Below are positions 43,991-52,142 of a DNA stretch of 64,000 nt, one piece after another; the first letter of the stretch is position 1; the number at the start of each line of letters is the position of its first letter. The notes beneath the pieces are model-generated. The model had not been told where the DNA came from, made no database searches, and was given only the letters and a program-made list of their open reading frames with translations. The stretch covers positions 3,472,001 through 3,536,000 of the forward strand of contig OY764868.1 in the NCBI GenBank assembly GCA_963668545.1. The letters are read 5' to 3'. The DNA comes from G963662265 sp963668545 (GTDB lineage Bacteria; Spirochaetota; Spirochaetia; CADAEX01). Both the position numbers and the translations under genes were made by a program.

Positions 43991-44078
43991 ACAAAGGCCC
44001 TGATACCTTCGGCTGGTCTTTGTACAGGGGACCAAAGCCTGCGGCAGTATTGTGACAATACAAGGATGCAGTATCCCC
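43991..44078 (+). ncRNA. Structured 5' leader of metK (candidate riboswitch)
   Basis: Between the ahcY terminator and metK. Stem 1: ACAAAGGCC (43991-43999) with GGTCTTTGT (44015-44023), one wobble, loop with CCTTCGG. Stem 2: GGGGA (44027-44031) with TCCCC (44074-44078), enclosing CTGC/GCAG (44039-44042/44068-44071) and an apical hairpin GTATTG-TGA-CAATAC (44047-44061). CCCTG (43998-44002) can also pair with CAGGG (44025-44029), which would disrupt both stems, so two exclusive folds exist. The ribosome site AAGGAG starts ten bases after stem 2. It matches no SAM-riboswitch core that I know. Confidence 0.5.
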
Positions 44079-44102
44079 ATAAAATCTAAGGAGAACAATA
44101 AA

Positions 44103-45263
44103 ATGAGTGACAGAAGATATCTCTTCACTTCAGAATCTGTAAGCGAAGGTCATCCTGACAAGCTTGCAGACCAGGTTTCAGATGCAGTTCTGGATGCCTG
44201 TCTAAAAGAGGACCCGGATTCAAGGGTTGCATGCGAGACATTTACTACAACAGGAATGGTTCTTGTCGGGGGGGAAATTACCACAAAAACCTATGTTGAT
44301 ATACAGGAAATCGCACGGGGTGTTGCAAAGAAGATCGGATATGACAAGGCTGAATATGGTCTTGATTATGAATCAATGTCTGTTCTTAATGCCATACATT
44401 CACAGTCTCCAGATATCTCTCAGGGTGTTTCAGGAACCGGTCTTTTTGAAGGGGAGCAGGGAGCAGGCGATCAGGGTATGATGTTCGGCTATGCATGCAA
44501 CGAGACAGAAGAGCTTATGCCGGCACCGATCATGCTGGCGCATAAAATACTTCTCAATGCAGCTGATATCAGAAAATCAGGCGGTATTATATGGCTGAGG
44601 CCTGACTCAAAAAGCCAGGTAACAATTGAGTATGAAGGTTATACCCCGAAAAGAATTGATACAGTGGTTGTTTCCCATCAGCATGATGACAATGTTAGTT
44701 ATGACCAGCTTAAGGAAGATATTATTGCAAAGATAATCAAGCCGGTTCTTGAACCGACTGGTCTTCTTGACAGCAGCACAAAATACTTTATAAACCCTAC
44801 AGGACGGTTTGTTATAGGCGGCCCTCACGGTGATTCAGGCCTTACCGGCAGAAAGATTATTGTTGATACATACGGCGGAATGGGCCGTCACGGAGGGGGA
44901 GCATTCTCCGGCAAGGATCCTTCCAAGGTGGACAGGTCAGCTGCCTACATGGGAAGATATGTAGCTAAGAATATTGTAGCAGCAGGACTCTGCGACAGAT
45001 GCGAAGTGGAACTGGCATATGCAATAGGCGTTCCTTTCCCTGTCTCTGTAATGGTTGAAACATTCGGTACAGCAAAGGTAGATGAGGCAAAGATAGAAAA
45101 GGCAGTAAAGGAAGTTTTTGACCTTACACCAGCAGGTATTATAAAAACTCTTGATCTCAAGAGACCTGTATACCAGAAAACAGCAGCATACGGTCACTTC
45201 GGCCGGGATGAGTTCTCATGGGAGAAAACAGACAAGGCTGATGAGCTTAAAAAACTTGTATAG
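44103..45263 (+). CDS. metK: S-adenosylmethionine synthetase
   Basis: 386 aa from ATG 44103, preceded by AAGGAGAACAATAA. A GTG at 44052 is in frame but lies in the leader hairpin and adds residues unlike the family. Signatures are FTSESVSEGHPDKLADQVSDA, GTGLFEGEQGAGDQGMMFGYA, VVSHQHDDN, the GGPHGDSGLTGRKIIVDTYGG phosphate-binding loop (about residues 240-260) and GRHGGGAFSGKDPSKVDRSAAY. It makes SAM from methionine and ATP. It contains CDRCEVELAYAIGV near residue 300. Confidence 0.97.
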   Translation: MSDRRYLFTSESVSEGHPDKLADQVSDAVLDACLKEDPDSRVACETFTTTGMVLVGGEITTKTYVDIQEIARGVAKKIGYDKAEYGLDYESMSVLNAIHSQSPDISQGVSGTGLFEGEQGAGDQGMMFGYACNETEELMPAPIMLAHKILLNAADIRKSGGIIWLRPDSKSQVTIEYEGYTPKRIDTVVVSHQHDDNVSYDQLKEDIIAKIIKPVLEPTGLLDSSTKYFINPTGRFVIGGPHGDSGLTGRKIIVDTYGGMGRHGGGAFSGKDPSKVDRSAAYMGRYVAKNIVAAGLCDRCEVELAYAIGVPFPVSVMVETFGTAKVDEAKIEKAVKEVFDLTPAGIIKTLDLKRPVYQKTAAYGHFGRDEFSWEKTDKADELKKLV

Positions 45264-45332
45264 CTGACAAAAAATACTCTGTTGATTTGCCAGAGACGGC
45301 AAAGGATAACAAGTTATATGCTATACTTCTAT

Positions 45333-45361
45333 ATACCGGGCCTATGTGTCCGGTATTTTTT
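45333..45361 (+). terminator. Terminator of metK
   Basis: ATACCGG (45333-45339) pairs with CCGGTAT (45350-45356), followed by T5-7. Confidence 0.92.
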
Positions 45362-45537
45362 TAATGAATAATAATTAACACAAATCCAACCTATTGATGA
45401 AATTATTTTTAGGATTTATATTCTTCATGATAAAATTAATAAACATATTACTAAAAATTCAGAATATTTAAACACAAAGGATTTTATAAGTTTTTAATAA
45501 ATCAAAAAACTAAAATTTAAAAAAACAGGAGAATCTA

Positions 45538-46800
45538 ATGCTTCCGTTATTATACATTGACCCGGGCACGGGAAGCCTTCTGCTATATGCCTTAATCGGT
45601 ATTACAGCTACAGTCTGCTTTTCATTAAGAGGATTATGGTACAATTTTAAAGGTATTTTTTATAAAGGCAGCAGCAAATATTCAATTCCTAAAAATCTTC
45701 CTGATCTGGTAATACACTCGGAAGGGGCAAGATACTGGCATGTTTTTGAACCGCTTTTAAAAGAGTTAAACAAAAGAAATATAAAATTTGCATATATAAC
45801 ATCTGATGAAAAGGATTATATTCTTTCCAGGCATTTTGAAAATGCTGTACCTGTAAGACCGGGTAAGGATCTTGCTACAATTTCATATATGAACAGTATT
45901 AAGGCAAAGCTTGTAATAACAACAACACCTCATCTTGATATATATATGATGAAGAAATCAAAAAAAGTGGAAAAATATATTTATATTTTTCATGCACCGA
46001 CAGCTGTAGAATCCTACGAAAAATATGCATTTAACAGGTATGATGCTGTTTTTTGTAATACCAGGTTTTCCGGAGAACAGATTCGGGAACTTGAAAGAAA
46101 AAGAAATCTCCCTGAAAAGGAATTATTTTATACCGGATGTACTTATTATGACTATATGCTGGAAGAAAAGGAAAACCTTGAAAAAAGGCTTTACGATAAA
46201 AGTAATTCAGCAGATTCTTTTTTGAAAAATAAAACAGAAAAAACTGTTTTGTATGCACCAACATGGGGAGACAGAAGTTCTGTCCTTAAATACGGAAAGC
46301 AGATTCTTGAAACCCTTTCAGAGAGTGATTGCAGGGTATTGTTCAGGCCACATCCGCAGTTTTATGTTTCCCATTCTGAAATTATCAAAGATATTGAAGA
46401 TTTTATATCAGCAAGTTCAAATATAATTCTCGATAAAAAACAGACAGCTATGGACAGTATGGCAGAAGCAGATGTTCTTATCTCAGATAATTCCGGGATA
46501 TTGTTTGATTATGCATATATTTATGAAAAACCTATTCTTTTTATCAATGTCAAACCTGATATGAAGGGATTTGAAGGTGAGGATCTTGAGATTTTCTGGG
46601 ATATTGAAAACTGCAAAAAACTTTCAAGAGAAATTACAGAAGATGAATTTTTCAATATCAATGAGATAATTGAGCAGGTTATTTCGTCGAAAGAAAAGCA
46701 GAAGGAAACTGTAAAAAAACTCAGAGATGAAGAACTTCTTTATTTCGGAAAATCTGCAGAAATAAAAGCAGATAAAATTGAAGAATTATTAAGGGCATAA
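45538..46800 (+). CDS. TagB/TagF-like CDP-glycerol glycerophosphotransferase family protein
   Basis: 420 aa. A short hydrophobic N-terminus (PLLYIDPGTGSLLLYALIG, TM at about 11-30) is followed by a two-Rossmann glycosyltransferase-like domain. Typical parts are IYIFHAPTAVESYEKYAFNRYDAVFCNT, TVLYAPTWGDRSS, FRPHPQFY, DSMAEADVLISDNSGILFDYAY and KPILFINVKP. His in HAP and in FRPHP plus D/S in SDNSG correspond to catalytic positions in the family. It likely polymerises or adds a glycerol- or polyol-phosphate-type unit on a lipid or glycan. It stops 2 nt before the YidC-like/sulfatase fusion, so the two are partners in one operon. Confidence 0.85.
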   Translation: MLPLLYIDPGTGSLLLYALIGITATVCFSLRGLWYNFKGIFYKGSSKYSIPKNLPDLVIHSEGARYWHVFEPLLKELNKRNIKFAYITSDEKDYILSRHFENAVPVRPGKDLATISYMNSIKAKLVITTTPHLDIYMMKKSKKVEKYIYIFHAPTAVESYEKYAFNRYDAVFCNTRFSGEQIRELERKRNLPEKELFYTGCTYYDYMLEEKENLEKRLYDKSNSADSFLKNKTEKTVLYAPTWGDRSSVLKYGKQILETLSESDCRVLFRPHPQFYVSHSEIIKDIEDFISASSNIILDKKQTAMDSMAEADVLISDNSGILFDYAYIYEKPILFINVKPDMKGFEGEDLEIFWDIENCKKLSREITEDEFFNINEIIEQVISSKEKQKETVKKLRDEELLYFGKSAEIKADKIEELLRA

Positions 46801-46802
46801 AT

Positions 46803-49643
46803 ATGATAATTATAAAACCGTTTATTCAGCTTATAGAAATACTTTTATCATTTAACTACAGTTTAACAGGAAATTACGGAATATCACTTTTACTGCTCAG
46901 TTTTGAGATAACAGTAATAATGCTGCCTTTTTATTATCTTGCAGAAAAATGGAAACGGGCGGAGGAAAAAGACCAGTTTAATATGGAAAAAGATATAAAC
47001 AGTATTAAAGCTGTTTATACTGGTCAGAAAAGATTTTACCTTATTAATGAAGTTCACAGAATTCATAATTATAAGTCAGTTTATTCTTTAAGGGTAACTT
47101 TTGGTCTTATTTTACAGATTCCTCTCTTTATGGCCGCATACATATGTTTGTCACATTATACAGAATTAAACGGTATATCATTTTCATTTTTTCCTGATCT
47201 TGGTAAACAGGACCAACTGATATTCGGAATAAATGTTCTGCCGTTTATAATGACAATAGTTAATATATTTGCTTCTTTCATGTATGCAAAGGAAAGCAAG
47301 AGAAGTGACAAGGTACAGCTTGTTGTTATGGCGCTTCTTTTTCTTGTTCTTTTATATGACAGACCGGCCGGCCTTGTCTTCTACTGGACAATGAACAATG
47401 TTTTTTCAATTCCCAAGAATATATGGCTTAAGAAAGTATGTCCCCCGGTTGCAGTTTATAATGAAGATAAAATTGATATTCGTGAAATAGTTAAAAGCAG
47501 ATGGACATCAACTGTTATATGGATTTCAGCTTTATTTATACTTCTTATGCAGGCTTTCTTTCTTGATAAGAAGATTGACTATGCAAAGGAAATGGTTCTT
47601 GCATCAGGTGCATTCGGAGCAGTTTTATTTCTTGTCTTCTTTATTAAATGGATAAAGTTATTATTAATTAAAAAAACTTCTTTCAATTATATAATACTTC
47701 CTCTTATATGCTGGGCAGGTTTTATGCTTGTGGGTGTTGATAAATATATAAACGGTCCGCTTTCCACAGGTTATGAAGTTGCTCCTTTATGGCTTTTCAT
47801 GTTTTTCATGCAGATGATAATAAATGCATATTCTGTTCATTTTGTTTTAAAATCTGAAGATTTTCCCTGTAAAATGAAAAAGGAAAATATTCCTGTACAG
47901 GATAGAAATATCTATATTATTAGCAGTGGATTTCTCTGCTTTTTCTTTTTCCTGTTTTCTCCTGTTATAACTTTCTTTAACGGGGGATCTGTCTTAAGAA
48001 ACAGCTTATCTGATATAGTTTTAAGAAATATTCCACTGCTTGTTTTGACATTTGTTTTTTCAATAATTATATACTTTGTTTTCCGTAAAAAAAGACAGAA
48101 CCTTATCAGAATTTCAGTACTTGCTGTGTTTATGACTCTTTTATATTTTTATGTTCTTCCCTGCGAAGGAGGAGGACTTAATTTTAATTTTCTTATGGAT
48201 GAAAAAGCGGTTAAGGAAGTTCCTTTTATATTTTATTTCCTTGATTTTTTTATTATAGCAAACCTATATCTGATTGCATCATTTTTAAAAGACCGGTTCA
48301 GATTTCAGCTCACAGTACTTCTAGTCTCTTTTTTTATAGGAATAGGTGGAGAATTTATATGGAAAATAATTTCTACAGATTCAGACAGCTCAGATATTGC
48401 TCAGAACAGCAGTATTCTTCCTGAAGAATCAGATACCGTTCATTCATTTTCAAAAACAGGAAAAAATATATTTCTTATTGTGCCTGATATGTTTCTCGGG
48501 GGTTATATGAAGGATATAGAGAAAGATAACCCTCAACTAATACACAATCTTAACGGATTTACCTGGTATCCCAATACATTATCAATATCTACTAGAACCT
48601 GTACGTCAATGCCTTCAATACTCGGCGGCAGGGATTACACTCCTGACGGGTTAAATAATAATGAAAATGAATATAATGATAAGAAATCAAATGATGCATA
48701 TTATGAAATAATTGTACCTCTTGCTGAAAACGGATGGAATGTATCTTTTTCAGATCCGTATATCAGCCTGAAAGCTGATAAAAAGGACCTTGTAACAGAA
48801 ACAAGATCAGAGTATTACATGCCCTACTGGAGCAAGCTCAATAATAATGATGTTCCTGATTTGAATCAGAACAACAGCCTTTTACTTTCTATGTTTTCGG
48901 TGTTTCACAGTGCTCCTTACTCATTTAAGAAAACAATCTACAGTAAGGGACTCTGGCTTTTTTCATCAAGAGATGAATCCCAGAAAAATGTTGCTATAGA
49001 AAACCAGATAATGTGGTCTTATCTTGATCTTATTCCCCGTATTTCCAATACAGATTCTGAAAAATCAACATTTAAATATATTCATACAGAACTTACACAT
49101 CATCCATTTGCCGTGGATAAATCGGGAAAGATAGTATATGACAGATATCCGGATGAAGAGGCTCAAAGCAATGTATACGGCAGGTCTGCATATTACAGTG
49201 CAAGAGAATTTATAAGGCTTCTATCTGATTTTGTCACCTGGCTTAAGAAAGAGGGAATATATGATAATACTATGATTATTGTTGTCTCTGATCATGGTAA
49301 TTCTGTAACAGATGATGATCCGTATCTTAATGATGATTTGAGAATTAAAGTCGGCAACAACATGTTCAGCCTTCTGCATCCCCTATTAATGGTTAAGGAT
49401 TTTAATTCAAAAGAGGATTTTCAACTAGATCCGTCTTTTATGACAAATGCTGATGTTTCATCTATTATAGCTTCTGAAATTGATTTTGTTGATGAAGAAA
49501 AGCTTAAAATTGAACGCCCGTTAAAGGGAAGCAATCCCTTTGGTAAATACAGGCATTTTTACAATTTTAAGGTTTGCGAGTATGATCAATGGGAAGTTCG
49601 TGATTCAATATTTGAAGCAGATCACTGGGAAAGGGTGAATTGA
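46803..49643 (+). CDS. Fusion: YidC/Oxa1-like domain, membrane region and sulfatase-type domain
   Basis: 946 aa. Residues 1-212 align with the YidC core: NYGISLLLLSFEITVIMLPFY, LQIPLFMAAYICLS, and YDRPAGLVFYWTMNNVFSI. At the position of YidC's groove arginine (IVRGIMYPL in E. coli) this protein has Thr (EITVIMLPF). Residues about 230-535 hold about nine further membrane helices. Residues about 550-930 form an extracytoplasmic alkaline-phosphatase/sulfatase-superfamily domain: D562 in LIVPDMF, a possible nucleophile Thr/Cys in STRTCTSMPSI (597-601), HTELTHHPF and D830-H831 in VVSDHGN. It resembles LtaS/OpgB-type phosphotransferases. Partnered with the TagB/F-like gene 2 nt upstream. Confidence 0.85.
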   Translation: MIIIKPFIQLIEILLSFNYSLTGNYGISLLLLSFEITVIMLPFYYLAEKWKRAEEKDQFNMEKDINSIKAVYTGQKRFYLINEVHRIHNYKSVYSLRVTFGLILQIPLFMAAYICLSHYTELNGISFSFFPDLGKQDQLIFGINVLPFIMTIVNIFASFMYAKESKRSDKVQLVVMALLFLVLLYDRPAGLVFYWTMNNVFSIPKNIWLKKVCPPVAVYNEDKIDIREIVKSRWTSTVIWISALFILLMQAFFLDKKIDYAKEMVLASGAFGAVLFLVFFIKWIKLLLIKKTSFNYIILPLICWAGFMLVGVDKYINGPLSTGYEVAPLWLFMFFMQMIINAYSVHFVLKSEDFPCKMKKENIPVQDRNIYIISSGFLCFFFFLFSPVITFFNGGSVLRNSLSDIVLRNIPLLVLTFVFSIIIYFVFRKKRQNLIRISVLAVFMTLLYFYVLPCEGGGLNFNFLMDEKAVKEVPFIFYFLDFFIIANLYLIASFLKDRFRFQLTVLLVSFFIGIGGEFIWKIISTDSDSSDIAQNSSILPEESDTVHSFSKTGKNIFLIVPDMFLGGYMKDIEKDNPQLIHNLNGFTWYPNTLSISTRTCTSMPSILGGRDYTPDGLNNNENEYNDKKSNDAYYEIIVPLAENGWNVSFSDPYISLKADKKDLVTETRSEYYMPYWSKLNNNDVPDLNQNNSLLLSMFSVFHSAPYSFKKTIYSKGLWLFSSRDESQKNVAIENQIMWSYLDLIPRISNTDSEKSTFKYIHTELTHHPFAVDKSGKIVYDRYPDEEAQSNVYGRSAYYSAREFIRLLSDFVTWLKKEGIYDNTMIIVVSDHGNSVTDDDPYLNDDLRIKVGNNMFSLLHPLLMVKDFNSKEDFQLDPSFMTNADVSSIIASEIDFVDEEKLKIERPLKGSNPFGKYRHFYNFKVCEYDQWEVRDSIFEADHWERVN

Positions 49644-49693
49644 TTTTATGATAAAGAAGGCAGTTCTTTTATTATAATACATATAAAAAATGG

Positions 49694-50680
49694 CTATTTT
49701 ATGGAATTTTTTAGTTTATTTATTTCATTATAATTGAACTGAGCCCCGATTTTAGCAACTATGGCAGATGCTGCTATTGAAGCATATTCACCTGCTTTTT
49801 CAGCACCTCTTCCCGATACTATACCGTAAAGAAATCCTGCAGCATATGTATCTCCCGCCCCTGTTGTATCGAGGCATCCCCTGTCATTCAGTACTGGTAT
49901 CTTTATAATCCCGGAATTTTTATCCATTACCAGCGAACCTCTTTTTCCTGTTTTTAAAGCAGCAAGAGTTTTCATTCCTGATAATTCCTTTATATTTTTT
50001 TCAGGATTTTCTTCAGTGAAAAGAATTTTCGCTTCTTCTTCATTGGCAAATACAATATCAGCTCTTTTCTCAATCAGTTCAAGGAAATCATCTTTGTACC
50101 GGCCTACTGCAAAGGGATCTGCCACATCAAAGGCAACCTTTATACTTTTTTTCCTGCATATATCCAGTGATTTCATTATTGCTGATTTCTGGTTTTCCGT
50201 GTCCCACATATAACCTGTAAAATAGAAAAAAGAGGAATTTTTGAGCACATCTTCATCTACATCATTTTCATCAAATTCACGGTTTGATCCGAGGTATGTA
50301 TTCATGCTTCTTTCACCGTCAGGACTTATAAGTATGATACTTGATCCGGTAGCGCTTTTTCCTGTTCTTAGGGATGATGTTATGTTTTCATGTCCGGCAA
50401 GCTGTTTTTTATAGATCTTTCCATATTCATCATTTCCTGTTTTTCCTCCAAGGGCTGTTTTTGCGCCGAGAGAAGACAGGGTAATCATTGTGTTCGGGCA
50501 AGATCCGCCGCAGGAATATTCTTTCTGCTTTTTTTCAATGTAATCAAGGATTTTTCCACGCTCTTCAAGATCAATAAGAGACATAATCCCTTTGGGGATT
50601 GAAAGATTTTCAAGGTCTGTGTCTTCCACTTTTGCAAGGATATCTATCAGCGGATTTCCTATACCGTATACATCTGGCAT
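49694..50680 (-). CDS. PfkB-family carbohydrate kinase, adenosine-kinase-like
   Basis: 328 aa. An N-terminal sugar/nucleoside-binding part (YGIGNPLIDILAKV, CGGSCPNTMITLSSLGA) precedes the PfkB signature DTTGAGDTYAAGFLYGI with catalytic Asp, followed by IGAQFN. The N-terminal GNPLID and YSCGGSCPNT patterns match adenosine kinases of this branch. Adenosine phosphorylation to AMP would suit the nearby ahcY, but ribokinase-like substrates cannot be excluded. It is convergent with the fusion gene; no terminator hairpin separates them. Confidence 0.82.
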   Translation of the reverse strand: MPDVYGIGNPLIDILAKVEDTDLENLSIPKGIMSLIDLEERGKILDYIEKKQKEYSCGGSCPNTMITLSSLGAKTALGGKTGNDEYGKIYKKQLAGHENITSSLRTGKSATGSSIILISPDGERSMNTYLGSNREFDENDVDEDVLKNSSFFYFTGYMWDTENQKSAIMKSLDICRKKSIKVAFDVADPFAVGRYKDDFLELIEKRADIVFANEEEAKILFTEENPEKNIKELSGMKTLAALKTGKRGSLVMDKNSGIIKIPVLNDRGCLDTTGAGDTYAAGFLYGIVSGRGAEKAGEYASIAASAIVAKIGAQFNYNEINKLKNSIK

Positions 50681-50863
50681 ATATAATTCCTTTGTAACAT
50701 AAGCTGGTATGATAATATATTTCTTTATTATAAAATTAAAGTATTTTTATAATATTTATCAAAAACATTATTAAATCTTTTGTAATTAAAGTAAATTTGA
50801 AAATTTATTTTTACTGTAATAATCTTTTAATATTATAAAAAATTATATTAAAAGAGTTTAATT

Positions 50864-51262
50864 ATGGAAAAAATTGATTTAAAAGTATTATTGGAAAAAG
50901 GCGAAAACAGCAGATTAAAAATTGTATGCAATTTTTATCCCGAAACTATAAGGACATTAACCTCATTTGCAAACACCTCCGGAGGTATAATTATTATTGA
51001 CAGGGGAAAATGTCTTAAAAGCACTGATTTATCAGTTATTACTGGAAAATGGAGGGAGGAACTTGACAGAAAAACTTCTCCGCCGATGACTGTCGGTATA
51101 AAAGCTGAAAAAGCAGATGGAAAGGCATATATTATATTTTCAGTTGAAGAATCTGTGGGAATTCCCATCGCTTTTGAGGGAAACTACTACTGCAGGGAAA
51201 ATGACAGGGACAGGAAGATGGATCTTAATGAGGTTATAAATCTGTATAACAGGTGGTCATGA
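50864..51262 (+). CDS. Small AlbA/Schlafen-like putative DNA-binding protein
   Basis: 132 aa. It resembles a single AlbA_2 domain: LLEKGENSRLKIV, then TLTSFANTSGGIIIIDRG, and a second half AYIIFSVEESVGIPIAFEGNYYCREN. Full-length homologues have an extra HATPase-like or winged-helix part, missing here. Function is unknown; a nucleic-acid-binding role is suggested by the family. It stands alone just before the promoter of the polysaccharide locus, opposite the PfkB-family gene. Confidence 0.7.
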   Translation: MEKIDLKVLLEKGENSRLKIVCNFYPETIRTLTSFANTSGGIIIIDRGKCLKSTDLSVITGKWREELDRKTSPPMTVGIKAEKADGKAYIIFSVEESVGIPIAFEGNYYCRENDRDRKMDLNEVINLYNRWS

Positions 51263-51368
51263 CAGGAAAATTTGTTATGCCTTCAATATGGAAATGAATT
51301 TTGTAATTTTTGTTTTTTAAAATAGATTATAAATCTATTTCTTTTTGACAATTTACTTCAAATATCTC

Positions 51369-51411
51369 TTGCCAAAACTTATTATAATGCTATAATGTTC
51401 GAAGTTTGAAC
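51369..51411 (+). promoter_or_regulatory. Polysaccharide-locus promoter with start-site palindrome
   Basis: TTGCCA (51369-51374), 16-bp spacer, TATAAT (51391-51396). The next bases, GTTC-GAAGTTT-GAAC (51397-51411), are an imperfect palindrome covering the expected transcription start. It could be the operator of the winged-helix regulator encoded next. A TTGACA at 51345-51350 is too far upstream to pair with this -10. Confidence 0.7.
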
Positions 51412-51456
51412 AATAAACAATCATCCACATTTTTATGCATGTTCAGGGCAGTATGT

Positions 51457-51467
51457 TGCGGCTGCGT
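51457..51467 (+). promoter_or_regulatory. Possible ops-like element in the leader
   Basis: TGCGGCTGCGT matches the ops core GGCGGTAGCGT (RfaH recruitment site in enterobacterial O-antigen leaders) at 8 of 11 positions. It is a GC-rich island in a very AT-rich leader, at the expected distance from the promoter. No RfaH/NusG paralogue is in the window. Confidence 0.3.
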
Positions 51468-51594
51468 CCGGAAATATGTGTAATTTAGTCTTCTGGTCAA
51501 TTTGATTTCAGAAAATGAAAAATTTCCAATGGGAGAGGTGTGTCCTGATAATTTTATTGTTTAACAATATCTTTTGAACACTTAAACAAGTATA

Positions 51595-52128
51595 ATGAAC
51601 CATCCTGAAAAAGAACTTAAAATTTTAGAAAAAATCCACAATAATGAAGACTCAATAAGGCAGAGAGACCTTGCAAAAATAGCAGGACTTTCCCTCGGGA
51701 TGACAAATTCAATACTGAAAAGACTTATAGACAAGGGATTTCTTACTGTTAAGAAGGTAAATAACAGGAATATTAAGTATGTTGTATCCCCCCTTGGAAT
51801 AGAGGAGATATCAAAACGGAGTCTGAAATATTTTAAACGAACTATAAAAAATGTTGTTGTTTATAAAGAAGCTATAGAAGATGTTGTCTCTATAATAAAA
51901 GAGGATGGCTATAAAACAATTGTTCTTATAGGACAGAGTGATATTGATTTTCTACTTGAACATGCATGTATGAAAGAGAACTTAATATTTAAGACAGCAA
52001 CAGATATTGACAATGAAACAGCAGAAAATAAAAATTTTTATATTTTTTCAGAAAACCATGACTTTCCTCAAGGTTTAAATAATGAAGATAATAAAGAATA
52101 TTTAAAAAAAATCCTTCTTGAAGGCTGA
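51595..52128 (+). CDS. Winged-helix (MarR-like) regulator of the polysaccharide locus
   Basis: 177 aa. Residues 1-80 are a winged helix: RQRDLAKIAGLSLGMTNSILKRLIDKGFLTVKKVNNRNIKYVV (positions about 22-64), as in the EPS-associated MarR-type family. The C-terminal half (VVVYKEAIEDVVSIIKEDGYKTIVLIGQ) looks like a small Rossmann-type ligand domain. Located first after the locus promoter and 14 bp before gmd, it is likely an autoregulator of the polysaccharide operon. The ligand is unknown. The ribosome site before ATG 51595 is weak. Confidence 0.78.
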   Translation: MNHPEKELKILEKIHNNEDSIRQRDLAKIAGLSLGMTNSILKRLIDKGFLTVKKVNNRNIKYVVSPLGIEEISKRSLKYFKRTIKNVVVYKEAIEDVVSIIKEDGYKTIVLIGQSDIDFLLEHACMKENLIFKTATDIDNETAENKNFYIFSENHDFPQGLNNEDNKEYLKKILLEG

Positions 52129-52142
52129 AACGGAGATTAAGA

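Larger units (their letters stand above)
51263..51594 (+). other. Leader and control region of the polysaccharide locus
   Basis: 332 bp without a gene. It holds the promoter and start-site palindrome, a short GC-rich ops-like stretch, and the rest of a leader of about 190 nt. No terminator hairpin for the preceding AlbA-like gene was found. The individual sites are listed separately. Confidence 0.6.

Noticed and set aside
44052..44102. GTG-initiated N-terminal extension of metK
   Set aside because: The GTG is in the loop of the leader hairpin; family similarity and the ribosome site begin at ATG 44103.
43880..44102. Known SAM-I, SAM-II, SAM-III or SAH riboswitch
   Set aside because: The conserved cores of these classes as I know them are not seen; kept only as an unassigned structured leader.
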